A stretch of DNA of 64,000 nt from Micromonospora aurantiaca ATCC 27029 (GTDB lineage Bacteria; Actinomycetota; Actinomycetes; Mycobacteriales; Micromonosporaceae), in assembly GCF_000145235.1 (NCBI RefSeq), contig NC_014391.1, forward strand, positions 6,095,501-6,159,500, in the 5' to 3' direction. Both the position numbers and the translations under genes were made by a program. Below, piece by piece: positions 33,101 to 42,124 of this stretch. Position 1 is the first letter of the stretch; the number at the start of each line of letters is the position of its first letter. A model generated the notes under the pieces. It saw only the letters and a list, made by a program, of their open reading frames with translations. It had not been told where the DNA came from and did no database searches.

Positions 33101-33394
33101 TCACAGCTCCTGGAGGATCCGCAGCGCCCGGCCGACCCGCTGCATGGTCTCGGTGTCCGCCACGTCCACGCACTCGGTGAACCACTTCTTCATCGGCGAG
33201 GAGATCCGGTCGGGCATCACCACGTACGCGCCCATCGGCACGGCGAGCGGCGAGTCGCGCAGCAGCGACTCCTCGACCACCTCGGCCACGATCACGATCG
33301 GTACCACAGTGGCGTTGTAGACGTCGGAGCTGATCACCAGGCCGAACCGCTCCCGGGCGCCGGAGATGCGCCAGACCTCACCCCTACGCAGCAC
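33101..33394 (-). CDS. MazF/PemK-type toxin
   Basis: 97 residues from the GTG at 33392-33394. The MazF beta-barrel pattern is visible: LRRGEVWRISGARERFGLVIS, then VPIVIVAEV and GAYVVMPDRISSPMKKWFTE, then the C-terminal helix. MazF toxins are sequence-specific endoribonucleases. Its start overlaps the antitoxin stop by 11 nt, the usual coupling. The residues aligning with the canonical catalytic Arg and Thr/Ser are not certain from reading alone. Confidence 0.78.
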   Translation of the reverse strand: MLRRGEVWRISGARERFGLVISSDVYNATVVPIVIVAEVVEESLLRDSPLAVPMGAYVVMPDRISSPMKKWFTECVDVADTETMQRVGRALRILQEL

Positions 33395-33641
33395 GCGGAC
33401 GCCCGCCGAACAGGGCGTCGTCGACGAGCGCGACCTCCTGGGCGTCGGCCAGGGCGGCGGCTTCCAGGTCCAGGCCGGCACGGCCGACCGCGTCGGCGTG
33501 CGCGGTGAAGACCTCGCGCAGCGCCTTCTCCCGGGCGGCCTGGTCCATCCAGGCGGAGAGGGAGAGCCCTTCCCGCTTGGCGAACCGGCGCGCCTCCTCG
33601 ATCGTCTCGTCGGAGAACGACAGCGTCACCTTGGCGGTCAT
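33384..33641 (-). CDS. Ribbon-helix-helix type antitoxin
   Basis: 85 residues from the ATG at 33639-33641. The N-terminus AKVTLSFSDETIEEARRFAKREGLSLSAWMDQAAREKA has the CopG/MazE-like ribbon-helix-helix pattern (one strand, two helices). The acidic/Ala-rich C-terminus would wrap the toxin. It precedes and overlaps the MazF-like gene, so the pair is a type II toxin-antitoxin module that should repress its own promoter. The start has only a weak ribosome binding site. Confidence 0.75.
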   Translation of the reverse strand: MTAKVTLSFSDETIEEARRFAKREGLSLSAWMDQAAREKALREVFTAHADAVGRAGLDLEAAALADAQEVALVDDALFGGRPRAA

Positions 33642-33819
33642 GCCGGGAAGACTACCCATCGGTATGACCGCCAGTCATCCTCGTCCCCGCCGATCGCTGA
33701 ATCGGACACCTACAGGTGAAACAAGCGAAGCCGGTTGCGGATATTGCACTTGGGGGCGACGATAGAGCAGGTCCGAACGGCTGGGACGACACAAGCCGCA
33801 TCTGCCACAGGGAGCCGTC

Positions 33820-34287
33820 ATGAGCCTCAGCACCGGCATGGCCGCCTCGGTCATGCCCACCGAGGGAGCGGAGCGCCAGAAGGCGGCCGCCATGGAGGAG
33901 TTCCTCGTGCGGCACCCCCTCGCCGCGGGCGGAGGCGTGGCCCGCCTCGTCTCGGCGGACGGCGAAGAGGTCGAGGTGCCCGCCCAGATGTTCGACGTCC
34001 TCCATCAGATCTCGGCGATGCTCGCCCGCGGCGACGGCGTCGCGATCAGCGCCATCTCCCGCGAACTGACGACGACCGAGGCGGCGAAGCTGCTCGGCAT
34101 GTCCCGCCCCACACTCGTCCGCCTCCTGGAGAACGGGTCGATCGCGTCACACCGGGTCGGCAGCCACCGGCGCCTCTTCCTCCGCGACGTCCTCGCATTC
34201 CGGCAACGGCAGATGGAGGAGCGACGGAAGTCGTACGAGGCCTTGATGTGGGAATCCGACGCGCTGGGTTTCACCGACGACGTGTAG
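33820..34287 (+). CDS. Excisionase-type HTH antitoxin of a VapBC-like locus
   Basis: 155 residues; the ATG follows AGGGAG. The C-terminal half holds an excisionase/MerR-like helix-turn-helix (LTTTEAAKLLGMSRPTLVRLL, then SHRVGSHRRLFLRDVLAF). The region before it is a short dimerisation-like segment. In actinobacteria this protein is the antitoxin partner of a PIN-domain ribonuclease, whose remains start 41 bp downstream. The antitoxin frame is intact although the toxin is broken. Confidence 0.8.
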   Translation: MSLSTGMAASVMPTEGAERQKAAAMEEFLVRHPLAAGGGVARLVSADGEEVEVPAQMFDVLHQISAMLARGDGVAISAISRELTTTEAAKLLGMSRPTLVRLLENGSIASHRVGSHRRLFLRDVLAFRQRQMEERRKSYEALMWESDALGFTDDV

Positions 34288-34327
34288 TTCCGGGCCCGGC
34301 CAGGGGGTGCTGGGTAGGGTGTCCACT

Positions 34328-34839
34328 GTGATCCCCAGCGCCTCACTGGTGTTCCTGGACGCGAGGACGTTCTGGCGGAATGGATGTATCGCCTGCGCCG
34401 TAAGCGGCCCGAGCATTCCGAGCAGGCGATCGGCGGGCAGCGACGCCGCTTCGTCCAGGCGTTCCCGTACGGCCTCGTCACCGGCTATTCGCCGAACGAC
34501 GTTCCGTGCCCGCCGGACCCGGACGACCGGCACGTGCTGGCCGCCGCCGTCCACGGCCGCGCCGACATCCTGGTGACCGACGACCGGCGCGCCTTTCCGC
34601 CGGAATGCGTACGGGAATCGCTGTCGGTCCGCACCGGCGACGAGTTCCTCAACTGGGTGGCCGACCGTTCGATGCCTCTGGTCATGAGAACGTTGGCGCG
34701 GCAGATCGACTACTACCGGCGCAGCCTGGTCGCCGAGGACAAGGACGCGGTCGAACTGATCGCCCACCTACGTAAGGCCGGCGCGTCCCGTTTCGCCGAT
34801 CGGCTCGAGAATCACCTCGCCGATCCGTCCGGCCGCTGA
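34328..34839 (+). pseudogene. PIN-domain toxin, broken by an internal deletion and frameshift
   Basis: The original start (GTG 34328) encodes VIPSASLVFLDA, including the first catalytic Asp of a PIN domain. At about 34361-34364 the frame jumps: the next recognisable PIN sequence, EDVLAEWMYRLRRKRP, is in another frame and continues through PDPDDRHVLAAAVHGRADIL to the end at 34839. About 30-40 residues that normally link these two blocks are missing. The product cannot be a full toxin. The last 28 bp overlap the convergent methyltransferase gene. Confidence 0.85.
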
Positions 34840-35522
34840 CCGCCGAAGACCGCGAAACGCCATTCCTTGAAGAAGCAGTCCACGTCCACCAGGCCCGCCT
34901 CGGTCAGCCAGCGACACTGCTCGGCCACCGGGGCCGGCCGGTCGTGCCGCATCCGCTCCCGGGCGCCGGCGATCTCCTCGGCGTCGGAGCCCAGCTCGGT
35001 GATCCGCGCCGTCCACACCTCGTCGTAGCGGCGGTCCAGCGCGGGGGTCGGCCCGGCGACCTGCTCGGCGTTGACGAACACCCCGCCGGGGACGAGCGCG
35101 TCGGCGGCCCGCTTGTACAGCGCCCGCTTGCCCTCGTCGTCGAGGTGGTGGATGGCCAGCGCGGAGACCACCGCGTCGTACCGGCCGGCAGGCAGCGGGC
35201 CGGCCAGGTCGGCGTGGACGGTGCGGTGCGGCACGCCACGGGCGTCCAGGTGCCCGGCGGCCACCGCGAGCATGCCGGGGGCGCCGTCCACGAGCGTCAG
35301 GCGGACCCCGGGGACGGCCGCGGTCAGCAGCAGGGACAGCAGGCCGGTGCCCGCGCCCAGGTCCAGCACCTCGGGGGTACGCCCGGCGGCGAGCGCGGCG
35401 CGCAGCGGGGGTGCGGCCACCTCGACAGCGGTGCCGTAGAAGGCGTCGAAGCAGGGCACAAGGCGGCGCCGGGCCTGGTCGTAGCTGCCGGCCACCGCGT
35501 CGAACGCGTCCGCCACGCTCAT
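34812..35522 (-). CDS. Class I SAM-dependent methyltransferase
   Basis: 236 residues; of two adjacent ATGs (35525 and 35522) the second is better spaced from GGGAGG. The SAM-binding motif VLDLGAGTGLLSLLL, the acidic strand LTLVDGAPGML, and VVSALAIHHLDDEGKR are typical of small-molecule methyltransferases of the UbiE/Methyltransf_25 type. Substrate unknown. It sits between a dead toxin and the nitrate operon and is probably controlled by the palindrome just upstream. Confidence 0.8.
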   Translation of the reverse strand: MSVADAFDAVAGSYDQARRRLVPCFDAFYGTAVEVAAPPLRAALAAGRTPEVLDLGAGTGLLSLLLTAAVPGVRLTLVDGAPGMLAVAAGHLDARGVPHRTVHADLAGPLPAGRYDAVVSALAIHHLDDEGKRALYKRAADALVPGGVFVNAEQVAGPTPALDRRYDEVWTARITELGSDAEEIAGARERMRHDRPAPVAEQCRWLTEAGLVDVDCFFKEWRFAVFGGQRPDGSAR

Positions 35523-35535
35523 CATGCCTCCCGTT

Positions 35536-35557
35536 ATATGAGATTGTTGTCCCATAT
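35536..35557. promoter_or_regulatory. Palindrome upstream of the methyltransferase gene
   Basis: ATATGAGA, 6 nt, TCCCATAT (one mismatch between arms), 10 bp beyond the methyltransferase ribosome binding site. Candidate operator, AT-rich against the background. Confidence 0.5.
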
Positions 35558-35606
35558 TCTAAGCCCCGCGGAGCGTCTCGTCACCCGCGTGCGGTGTGAA
35601 GCGCTC

Positions 35607-35644
35607 GTGACAGGACCGAAACAGAGCAGACCCGGACCGGAAAC
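35607..35644 (+). promoter_or_regulatory. GlnR box upstream of the nitrate-assimilation operon
   Basis: GTGAC, 6 nt, GAAAC, 6 nt, GACCC, 6 nt, GAAAC. This follows the known actinomycete GlnR consensus GTNAC-N6-GAAAC repeated twice; only the third element deviates. It ends 25 bp before nasC, a position suited to nitrogen-limitation control. Confidence 0.85.
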
Positions 35645-35668
35645 CGCCCGACGGCACGCTTTTCCGAC

Positions 35669-37780
35669 ATGACAGACGGTGCACGCACGGCGACGCGAAC
35701 GGGGTCACGCCTCGTCGAGGCCGCCACGCACTGCCCGTACTGCGCGTTGCAGTGCGGCATGGTGCTACGCGCCACCGGCGACGGTGTCGAGGTCGGCGCC
35801 CGCGACTTCCCCACCAACCGGGGCGGGCTCTGCCAGAAGGGCTGGACCGCCGCCGACCTGCTCGACCACCCGGACCGGCTCACCACCCCGCTGCTGCACG
35901 ACCGGCCCGGCGGCGAGCTGCGCCCGGCGACCTGGGACGAGGCGCTCGACCGCGTCGCCGCCGGGGTCAAGGACGTGCAGCACCACCACGGGCCGGACGC
36001 GGTAGCGGTCTTCGGCGGCGGCGGGCTCACCAACGAGAAGGCGTACGCGCTGGGCCGCTTCGCCCGGGTGACGCTGCGGACCCGGCACACCGACTACAAC
36101 GGGCGCTGGTGCATGTCGTCGGCCGCCGCAGCCGGGAACCGGGCGTTCGGGATCGACCGGGGACTGCCGTTCCCGCTCGCCGACCTCGGGCACGCGGACA
36201 CGCTGCTGCTGGTCGGCGCGAACCCGGCCGAGACCATGCCGCCGCTGATGCGGCACGTCGCCGACCTGCGGGAACGCGGCGGCCGGCTGATCGTTGTCGA
36301 CCCGCGCGCCACCGCCACCGCCCGCCAGGCCGACCTGCACCTGCAACCCCTGCCCGGCACCGACCTCGCGGTGGCGAACGCGCTGCTGCACATCGCGCTC
36401 ACCGAGGGCTGGCTGGACCGGGCGTACGTCACGGAGCGGACCACCGGGTTCGACGACGTCCGGCGGACGGTGGCCGGCTACTGGCCGGCGGAGGTGGAAC
36501 GGCTCTCCGGCGTGCCGGTGGCCGACCTGTACGCGACCGCCCGCGCACTCGCCACTGTGGACCGCGCGGTCGTCCTCACCGCCCGGGGCGCCGAGCAGCA
36601 CGCCAAGGGCGTCGACACGGTCACCGCCTTCATCAACCTCGCGCTCGCCCTGGGCCTGCCCGGCCGCCCCGGCTCCGGCTACGGCTGCCTGACCGGGCAG
36701 GGCAACGGACAGGGCGGCCGGGAACACGGGCAGAAGGCCGATCAGCTACCCGGCTACCGGCGCATCGACGACCCGGCGGCCCGCGAGCACGTCGCCGGGG
36801 TGTGGGGCGTCGACCCGGACTCGCTACCCGGGCCGGGGGTGCCGGCGTACCAGCTCCTCGACGCGCTCGGCACGCCGTCCGGCGCGCGGGCGCTGCTGGT
36901 GTTCGGTTCCAACCCGGTCGTGTCCGCGCCCCGCGCCGCGCGGGTCGAGTCCCGGCTGCGCGCCCTGGACCTGCTCGTGGTGGCGGACTTCGTCCGCTCC
37001 GAGACGGCCGAGCTGGCCGACGTGGTGCTGCCGGTCGCCCAGTGGGCCGAGGAGGACGGGACGATGACCAATCTGGAGGGCCGGGTGCTGCGCCGCCGGG
37101 CGCTGCGCGAACCACCCGCCGGGGTCCGTACCGAGCTGGAGATCCTCGCCGCGCTCGCCGAACGGCTGACCGGGGGCGGGACGCCGCTGCCGGCCGACCC
37201 GCGCGAGGTGTTCGCGGAGCTGGGCCGGGCCTCGGCCGGCGGGCCGGCCGACTACGCCGGGATCACCTGGGACCGGATCGACGCCGACACCGGCGTGTTC
37301 TGGCCCTGTCCGGACCGGGACGGCCCGGACACGCCCCGGCTGTTCGCCGACCGCTTCCCCACCCCGGACGGCCGGGCCCGGTTCCATCCGGTGACCCACC
37401 GGCCGGCCGCCGAGCCGGTGTGCGCCGACTACCCGCTGCACTTCACCACCGGGCGGGTGCTCGCGCAGTACCAGTCCGGCGCGCAGACCCGGCGGGTGGC
37501 CGCGCTACGCCGGGCCGCGCCCGGCGGCTTCGTGGAGCTGCATCCCGACCTGGCAGCACGGATCGGCGTGGCCGAGGGCGCGCCGGTACGAGTGGTCTCC
37601 CGCCGGGGTGAGTTGTGCGCACCGGCCCGGCTCAGCACGGCGATCCGGCCGGACACCGTCTTCGCGCCGTTCCACTGGCCCGGCGCGCAACGCGCCAACT
37701 CGGTCACCAACGACGCGCTCGACCCGGTCTCCGGGATGCCCGAGTTCAAGATCTGCGCGGTCCGGGTGGAGCGGGCATGA
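35669..37780 (+). CDS. nasC: Assimilatory nitrate reductase catalytic subunit (molybdopterin oxidoreductase)
   Basis: 703 residues, no signal peptide, so cytoplasmic. The N-terminal [4Fe-4S] ligands are Cys22, Cys25, Cys29 (HCPYCALQCG) and Cys55 (GGLCQKG). Mo-bisMGD domains follow with DYNGRWCMSSAAAAGNRAFG (metal-ligand Cys region), VGANPAETMP, GCLTGQGNGQGGREHGQKAD and a C-terminal dinucleotide-binding domain starting near FTTGRVLAQYQSG. It reduces nitrate to nitrite. It is first in a five-gene operon joined by 4-nt overlaps, behind a GlnR box. Confidence 0.94.
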   Translation: MTDGARTATRTGSRLVEAATHCPYCALQCGMVLRATGDGVEVGARDFPTNRGGLCQKGWTAADLLDHPDRLTTPLLHDRPGGELRPATWDEALDRVAAGVKDVQHHHGPDAVAVFGGGGLTNEKAYALGRFARVTLRTRHTDYNGRWCMSSAAAAGNRAFGIDRGLPFPLADLGHADTLLLVGANPAETMPPLMRHVADLRERGGRLIVVDPRATATARQADLHLQPLPGTDLAVANALLHIALTEGWLDRAYVTERTTGFDDVRRTVAGYWPAEVERLSGVPVADLYATARALATVDRAVVLTARGAEQHAKGVDTVTAFINLALALGLPGRPGSGYGCLTGQGNGQGGREHGQKADQLPGYRRIDDPAAREHVAGVWGVDPDSLPGPGVPAYQLLDALGTPSGARALLVFGSNPVVSAPRAARVESRLRALDLLVVADFVRSETAELADVVLPVAQWAEEDGTMTNLEGRVLRRRALREPPAGVRTELEILAALAERLTGGGTPLPADPREVFAELGRASAGGPADYAGITWDRIDADTGVFWPCPDRDGPDTPRLFADRFPTPDGRARFHPVTHRPAAEPVCADYPLHFTTGRVLAQYQSGAQTRRVAALRRAAPGGFVELHPDLAARIGVAEGAPVRVVSRRGELCAPARLSTAIRPDTVFAPFHWPGAQRANSVTNDALDPVSGMPEFKICAVRVERA

Positions 37781-39261
37781 ACGAACGCATCGTCGTCGTC
37801 GGCTACGGCATGGCCGGCGCCCGGCTCGCCGCCGAGCTGCACGCACGCGGCGGGAACCACTCGATCACAGTGCTCGGGGCGGAGCCGCACCGCGCGTACA
37901 ACCGGATCATGCTCTCCACGCTGCTCGCCGGACGCATCGGCGAGCCGGACGTGGAGCTTGTCGAAGCCGTCGGGCCGGGCGTCGAGGTCCGCACCGGCGC
38001 GGCGGTCACCGCAGTGGACCGGGCCGCCGGCGAGGTGGTCACCGACGACGGCGAGCGGCACGGGTACGACCACCTGGTGCTCGCCACCGGCAGCCGGGCC
38101 GTGGTGCCGCCGCTGCCGGGCCTCGCCCCGGTGCCCGAGCGGGTCGTCCCGTTCCGCACGCTCGGCGACTGCCGGCGGATCCTCGGCGCCGCCGAGGGCG
38201 CGCGGCGCGTGGTCGTGCTCGGCGGCGGGCTGCTGGGTCTGGAGGCGGCCCGCGGGCTGGCCGCCCGAGGGCTCGACGTGACTGTGGTCCACCCGGTCGG
38301 GCACCTGATGGAACGCCAGCTCGACCCGCCGGCCGGCGCGGTCCTCGCGGGCACGCTCGCCGGCCTGGGCGTCCGGTCCCGGCTCGGGGTGCCGGCCACC
38401 GCCGTGAGCGCCGGCGCCGACGGCGTCCGCCTGCACCTGGGCGACGCCGGGACGCTCGACGCCGACCTGCTGGTGCTCTGCTGCGGGGTACGCCCCGACA
38501 CCGCGCTCGCCGCCGCGGCCGGGCTCGCCGTCGAGCGGGGCGTGGTGGTGGACGACCGGATGCGGACGAGCGACCGGCGGATCTCCGCGATCGGCGACTG
38601 CGCCCAGCACGACGGGACGTTGACCGGGCTTGTCGCGCCGGCCTGGGCGCAGGCCCGGGTGGTGGCCGACGTGCTGACCGGCACGGACCCGCTGGCCCGG
38701 TACCGGCCCCGCCCGGCGGTGACCCGGCTCAAGGCGGCCGGTATCGACCTGGCCGCGATGGGCGACGTGGACGGGACCGGCGACCCGGGCGGGCCGGTCG
38801 AGGAGCTGACCTTCGCCGACCCGGCCCGGGGCACCTACGCCCGGCTGCGCATCCGGGACGAGCGGCTGACCGGCGCGATCCTGCTCGGCGACAACCCAGC
38901 GGTCGGCACCGTGGTGCAGCTGTTCGACAGGGGCGCGCCGGTGCCGGCGGACCGGCGTTCGCTGCTGCTCGGCCGGGCGTTCGGCGAGGCGCCGGCCGGT
39001 CCGGCCGCGTCACCGGCGCTGATGCCGGACGCCGCGACCGTGTGCCGGTGCAACGACGTGAGCAAGGGCGCGCTGGTGGCGTGCTGGCGGGCGGGTGCCC
39101 GGACGGCGGCGGAGCTGTCCGCGGAGACCCGGGCCGCCACCGGCTGCGGCAGTTGCCGGGACGCGGTGGCCGGCATCGCCGCCTGGCTCGCCGAGGTGGA
39201 CCCGCCCACGGACGAGACACGCGACAGCGAGACGGATCGCGAGACGGTGGAGGTGTCATGA
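37777..39261 (+). CDS. NasB-like FAD-dependent electron-transfer protein with BFD [2Fe-2S] domain
   Basis: 494 residues. The FAD-binding VVVGYGMAGARLAAEL, the NAD-binding VVLGGGLLGLEAARGL and a rubredoxin-reductase-like ISAIGDCAQ region resemble the first half of NirB. The C-terminus has a BFD-type iron-sulfur motif, CRCND (about 423) and GCGSC (about 455). It probably passes electrons from NAD(P)H to NasC, as NasB does in Bacillus and Klebsiella systems. Its ATG overlaps the nasC stop and its stop overlaps nirB. Confidence 0.88.
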   Translation: MNERIVVVGYGMAGARLAAELHARGGNHSITVLGAEPHRAYNRIMLSTLLAGRIGEPDVELVEAVGPGVEVRTGAAVTAVDRAAGEVVTDDGERHGYDHLVLATGSRAVVPPLPGLAPVPERVVPFRTLGDCRRILGAAEGARRVVVLGGGLLGLEAARGLAARGLDVTVVHPVGHLMERQLDPPAGAVLAGTLAGLGVRSRLGVPATAVSAGADGVRLHLGDAGTLDADLLVLCCGVRPDTALAAAAGLAVERGVVVDDRMRTSDRRISAIGDCAQHDGTLTGLVAPAWAQARVVADVLTGTDPLARYRPRPAVTRLKAAGIDLAAMGDVDGTGDPGGPVEELTFADPARGTYARLRIRDERLTGAILLGDNPAVGTVVQLFDRGAPVPADRRSLLLGRAFGEAPAGPAASPALMPDAATVCRCNDVSKGALVACWRAGARTAAELSAETRAATGCGSCRDAVAGIAAWLAEVDPPTDETRDSETDRETVEVS

Positions 39262-41780
39262 ACGAGCGGCTGGTGGTGGTCGGCAACGGCATGGTGGGGC
39301 AGCGCTTCGTCGAAGCGCTGCGGGCCCGGGACACCGACGGGCGGTGGCGGGTCACGGTGCTCGCCGAGGAGCGGCGCCCGGCGTACGACCGGGTGCGGCT
39401 CTCGGCCGTGTTCGACGGGGTGGACGCCGGTGAGCTGAACCTGCACACGCCCGACGCCGGAGTGGACCTGCGACTCGGCGAACCGGCCACCGGCGTCGAC
39501 CGGGCACGGCGGGTGGTGACCACGGCTGCCGGCGAGTACCCCTACGACGCGCTGGTGCTGGCCACCGGCTCGTACGCGTTCGTGCCGCCGGTCGACGGCA
39601 CCGATCTGCCGGGCGTCTTCGTCTACCGGACACTCGACGACCTGGCCGCGATCCGGGAGCACGCACGGGGCCGCCGTACCGGCGCGGTGATCGGTGGCGG
39701 GCTGCTCGGGCTGGAGGCGGCGAACGCGCTGCGGCTGCTCGGGCTCGTCACGAGCGTTGTCGAGTTCGCGCCCCGGCTGATGCCGGTGCAGGTGGACGAG
39801 GCGGGCGGCGCGATGCTCCGCCGCTACGTCGAGGAACTGGACGTCACGCCGTACCTCGGGGTGGCCACCACGGCGCTGCGTCCCGGCCCGGACGGCACGG
39901 TGGCCGCGCTCGACCTGGCCGACGGCCGCAGCCTCGACGCGGAGCTGGTGGTGGTCGCCGCCGGGATCCGGCCGCGCGACGAACTGGCCCGGATGGCCGG
40001 GCTGCCGCTGGGCCCGCGCGGCGGCGTGCTGGTGGACACGGCCTGCCGGACCGCCGACGAGCGGATCTGGGCGGTCGGCGAGTGCGCGGCGGTCGACGGG
40101 GTCTGCCACGGTCTGGTCGCGCCCGGGTACGCCACCGCCGAGGTGGTCGCGGACCGGCTGCTCGGCGGCGCTGCGACGTTCCCCGGCGCGGACACCGCCA
40201 CGAAACTCAAGCTGCTCGGCGTGGACGTGGCCTCGTTCGGTGACGCGCACGGCGTCACCCCCGGCTGCCTCGACGTGACGTACACCGACCCGGCCACCCG
40301 CTCGTACGCGAAGCTGGTCCTCTCCGACGACGCGCGGACGCTGCTCGGCGGCGTGCTGGTCGGGGACGCGAGCGCGTACCCGGCGTTGCGCGCCAGTGTC
40401 GGCGGACCGCTGCCCGCTCCCCCGCTGGCGTTGCTGGCGCCGGCCGGCGGCGCGGGCGCCGGTGCGGGCGCGTTGCCCGCCACCGCGCAGGTCTGCTCCT
40501 GCAACGCGGTGACCCGGGCCGACCTGGACGCGGCGATCGCCGGTGGGGCGACCGACGTGCCGGCGCTGAAGGCGTGCACCCGCGCCGGTACGAGCTGCGG
40601 CTCCTGCGTGCCGATGCTGAAGCAGCTGCTGGACGCCGCCGGGGTACGCCAGTCGACGGCGCTGTGCGAGCACTTCGACCACAGCCGGCAGGAGCTGTTC
40701 GACCTGATCCGGGTGCGGGACATCAGCACGTTCTCCCGGCTCGTCGCCGAGCACGGGCGCGGCAGCGGGTGCGACATCTGCAAGCCGGTGGTGGCCTCGA
40801 TCCTGGCCTCACTCGGCACCGGGCACGTGCTCGACGGCGAGCAGGCGTCGCTCCAGGACACCAACGACCACTTCCTGGCCAACCTGCAACGCGACGGCAG
40901 CTACTCGGTGGTGCCCCGGATTCCCGGCGGGGAGATCACCCCGGAGAAGCTGATCGCGATCGGTGAGGTGGCGCGCGACTTCCGGCTCTACACGAAGATC
41001 ACCGGTGGGCAGCGGATCGACCTGTTCGGCGCCCGGGTCGACCAGTTGCCGCAGATCTGGCGCCGGCTCGTCGACGCGGGCTTCGAGTCGGGTCACGCGT
41101 ACGGCAAGGCGCTGCGCACCGTGAAGTCGTGCGTGGGCGACACGTGGTGCCGCTACGGCGTGCAGGACTCGGTGGGGCTCGCGGTCGCGCTGGAGCTGCG
41201 CTACCGGGGCCTGCGCGCGCCGCACAAGCTCAAGTCGGCGGTGTCCGGCTGCGCCCGGGAGTGCGCCGAGGCCCGGAGCAAGGACTTCGGCGTCATCGCC
41301 ACCGAGACCGGCTGGAACCTGTACGTCGGCGGCAACGGCGGTTTCCGGCCCCGGCACGCCGACCTGTTCGCCACCGACCTGAGCACCGCGGAACTGGTCA
41401 CCCTGATCGACCGGTTCCTCATGTACTACATCCGCACCGCCGACCGGTTGCAGCGCACCGCCGCCTGGATCGAGGCCATGGACGGCGGCCTGGACCACCT
41501 CCGGTCGGTGCTCGTGGACGACTCGCTCGGGCTCTGCGCCGACCTCGACGCGGCCATGGCCCGGCACGTCACGAGCTACTCCGACGAGTGGCGCGACGTC
41601 CTGGAGGACCCGGACCGGCTGCGCCGCTTCACCTCCTTCGTCAACGCGCCCGAGGTGCCCGACCCGTCCATCACGTTCACCCAGGAGCGGGGCCAGCCGG
41701 TGCCGGCCCGGGGCGCGCCCCCGGACGGCGGACACCGCCGCCAGCCCGTCGCGCTGGGCCTGCCGGAGGTACGCCGATGA
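39258..41780 (+). CDS. nirB: NADH-dependent nitrite reductase large subunit
   Basis: 840 residues: FAD/NAD domains (VVVGNGMVGQRFVEAL, VIGGGLLGLEAANAL), the BFD cluster CSCNAVT (about 413) and SCGSC (about 448), a second CDIC motif, then the sulfite/nitrite reductase domain. Siroheme-[4Fe-4S] ligands are in SCVGDTWC (C-x5-C, about 626-632) and SGCARECAEA (C-x3-C, about 664-669). It reduces nitrite to ammonium by six electrons. It is joined by ATGA overlaps to the flavoprotein and nirD genes. Confidence 0.97.
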   Translation: MNERLVVVGNGMVGQRFVEALRARDTDGRWRVTVLAEERRPAYDRVRLSAVFDGVDAGELNLHTPDAGVDLRLGEPATGVDRARRVVTTAAGEYPYDALVLATGSYAFVPPVDGTDLPGVFVYRTLDDLAAIREHARGRRTGAVIGGGLLGLEAANALRLLGLVTSVVEFAPRLMPVQVDEAGGAMLRRYVEELDVTPYLGVATTALRPGPDGTVAALDLADGRSLDAELVVVAAGIRPRDELARMAGLPLGPRGGVLVDTACRTADERIWAVGECAAVDGVCHGLVAPGYATAEVVADRLLGGAATFPGADTATKLKLLGVDVASFGDAHGVTPGCLDVTYTDPATRSYAKLVLSDDARTLLGGVLVGDASAYPALRASVGGPLPAPPLALLAPAGGAGAGAGALPATAQVCSCNAVTRADLDAAIAGGATDVPALKACTRAGTSCGSCVPMLKQLLDAAGVRQSTALCEHFDHSRQELFDLIRVRDISTFSRLVAEHGRGSGCDICKPVVASILASLGTGHVLDGEQASLQDTNDHFLANLQRDGSYSVVPRIPGGEITPEKLIAIGEVARDFRLYTKITGGQRIDLFGARVDQLPQIWRRLVDAGFESGHAYGKALRTVKSCVGDTWCRYGVQDSVGLAVALELRYRGLRAPHKLKSAVSGCARECAEARSKDFGVIATETGWNLYVGGNGGFRPRHADLFATDLSTAELVTLIDRFLMYYIRTADRLQRTAAWIEAMDGGLDHLRSVLVDDSLGLCADLDAAMARHVTSYSDEWRDVLEDPDRLRRFTSFVNAPEVPDPSITFTQERGQPVPARGAPPDGGHRRQPVALGLPEVRR

Positions 41781-42124
41781 GCCCCGTCGTCACGCTGGAC
41801 TGGACCCCGGTCTGCCCGCTGGACCGGCTCGACCCCGACCGGGGCGTGGCCGCCCTCGTCGACGGCGTACAGGTGGCGGTCTTCCGTACCGCGAACGGGC
41901 TGTACGCGGTGGACAACCTCGACCCGGTCGGCGGCGCGTACGTCATGTCCCGGGGTCTGGTGGGCAGCCGGGGCGGCGTGCCCACGCTCGCCTCACCGCT
42001 GCACAAGCAGGTCTACGACCTCACCACCGGGCGGTGCCTGGACCTACCGGGCGTGACGCTGCGCCGGCATCCGGTGCGCTGCCGGGACGGCCTGGTCGAG
42101 GTGCGGTTACGGCAGGAGGAATGA
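41777..42124 (+). CDS. nirD: Nitrite reductase small subunit
   Basis: 115 residues with the Rieske-like NirD fold: TPVCPLDRLDPDRGVAALVDGVQVAVFR, YAVDNLDPVGGAYVMSRG and LASPLHKQVYDLTTGRCLD. As usual for NirD the Rieske cluster ligands are not conserved. It is needed with NirB for nitrite reduction. ATGA overlaps on both sides (nirB and nnaR). Confidence 0.95.
   Translation: MSPVVTLDWTPVCPLDRLDPDRGVAALVDGVQVAVFRTANGLYAVDNLDPVGGAYVMSRGLVGSRGGVPTLASPLHKQVYDLTTGRCLDLPGVTLRRHPVRCRDGLVEVRLRQEE

Noticed and set aside
32979..35668. A complete mobile island with attachment sites or transposase
   Set aside because: No integrase, transposase, flanking direct repeat or tRNA end is visible around the toxin-antitoxin genes.
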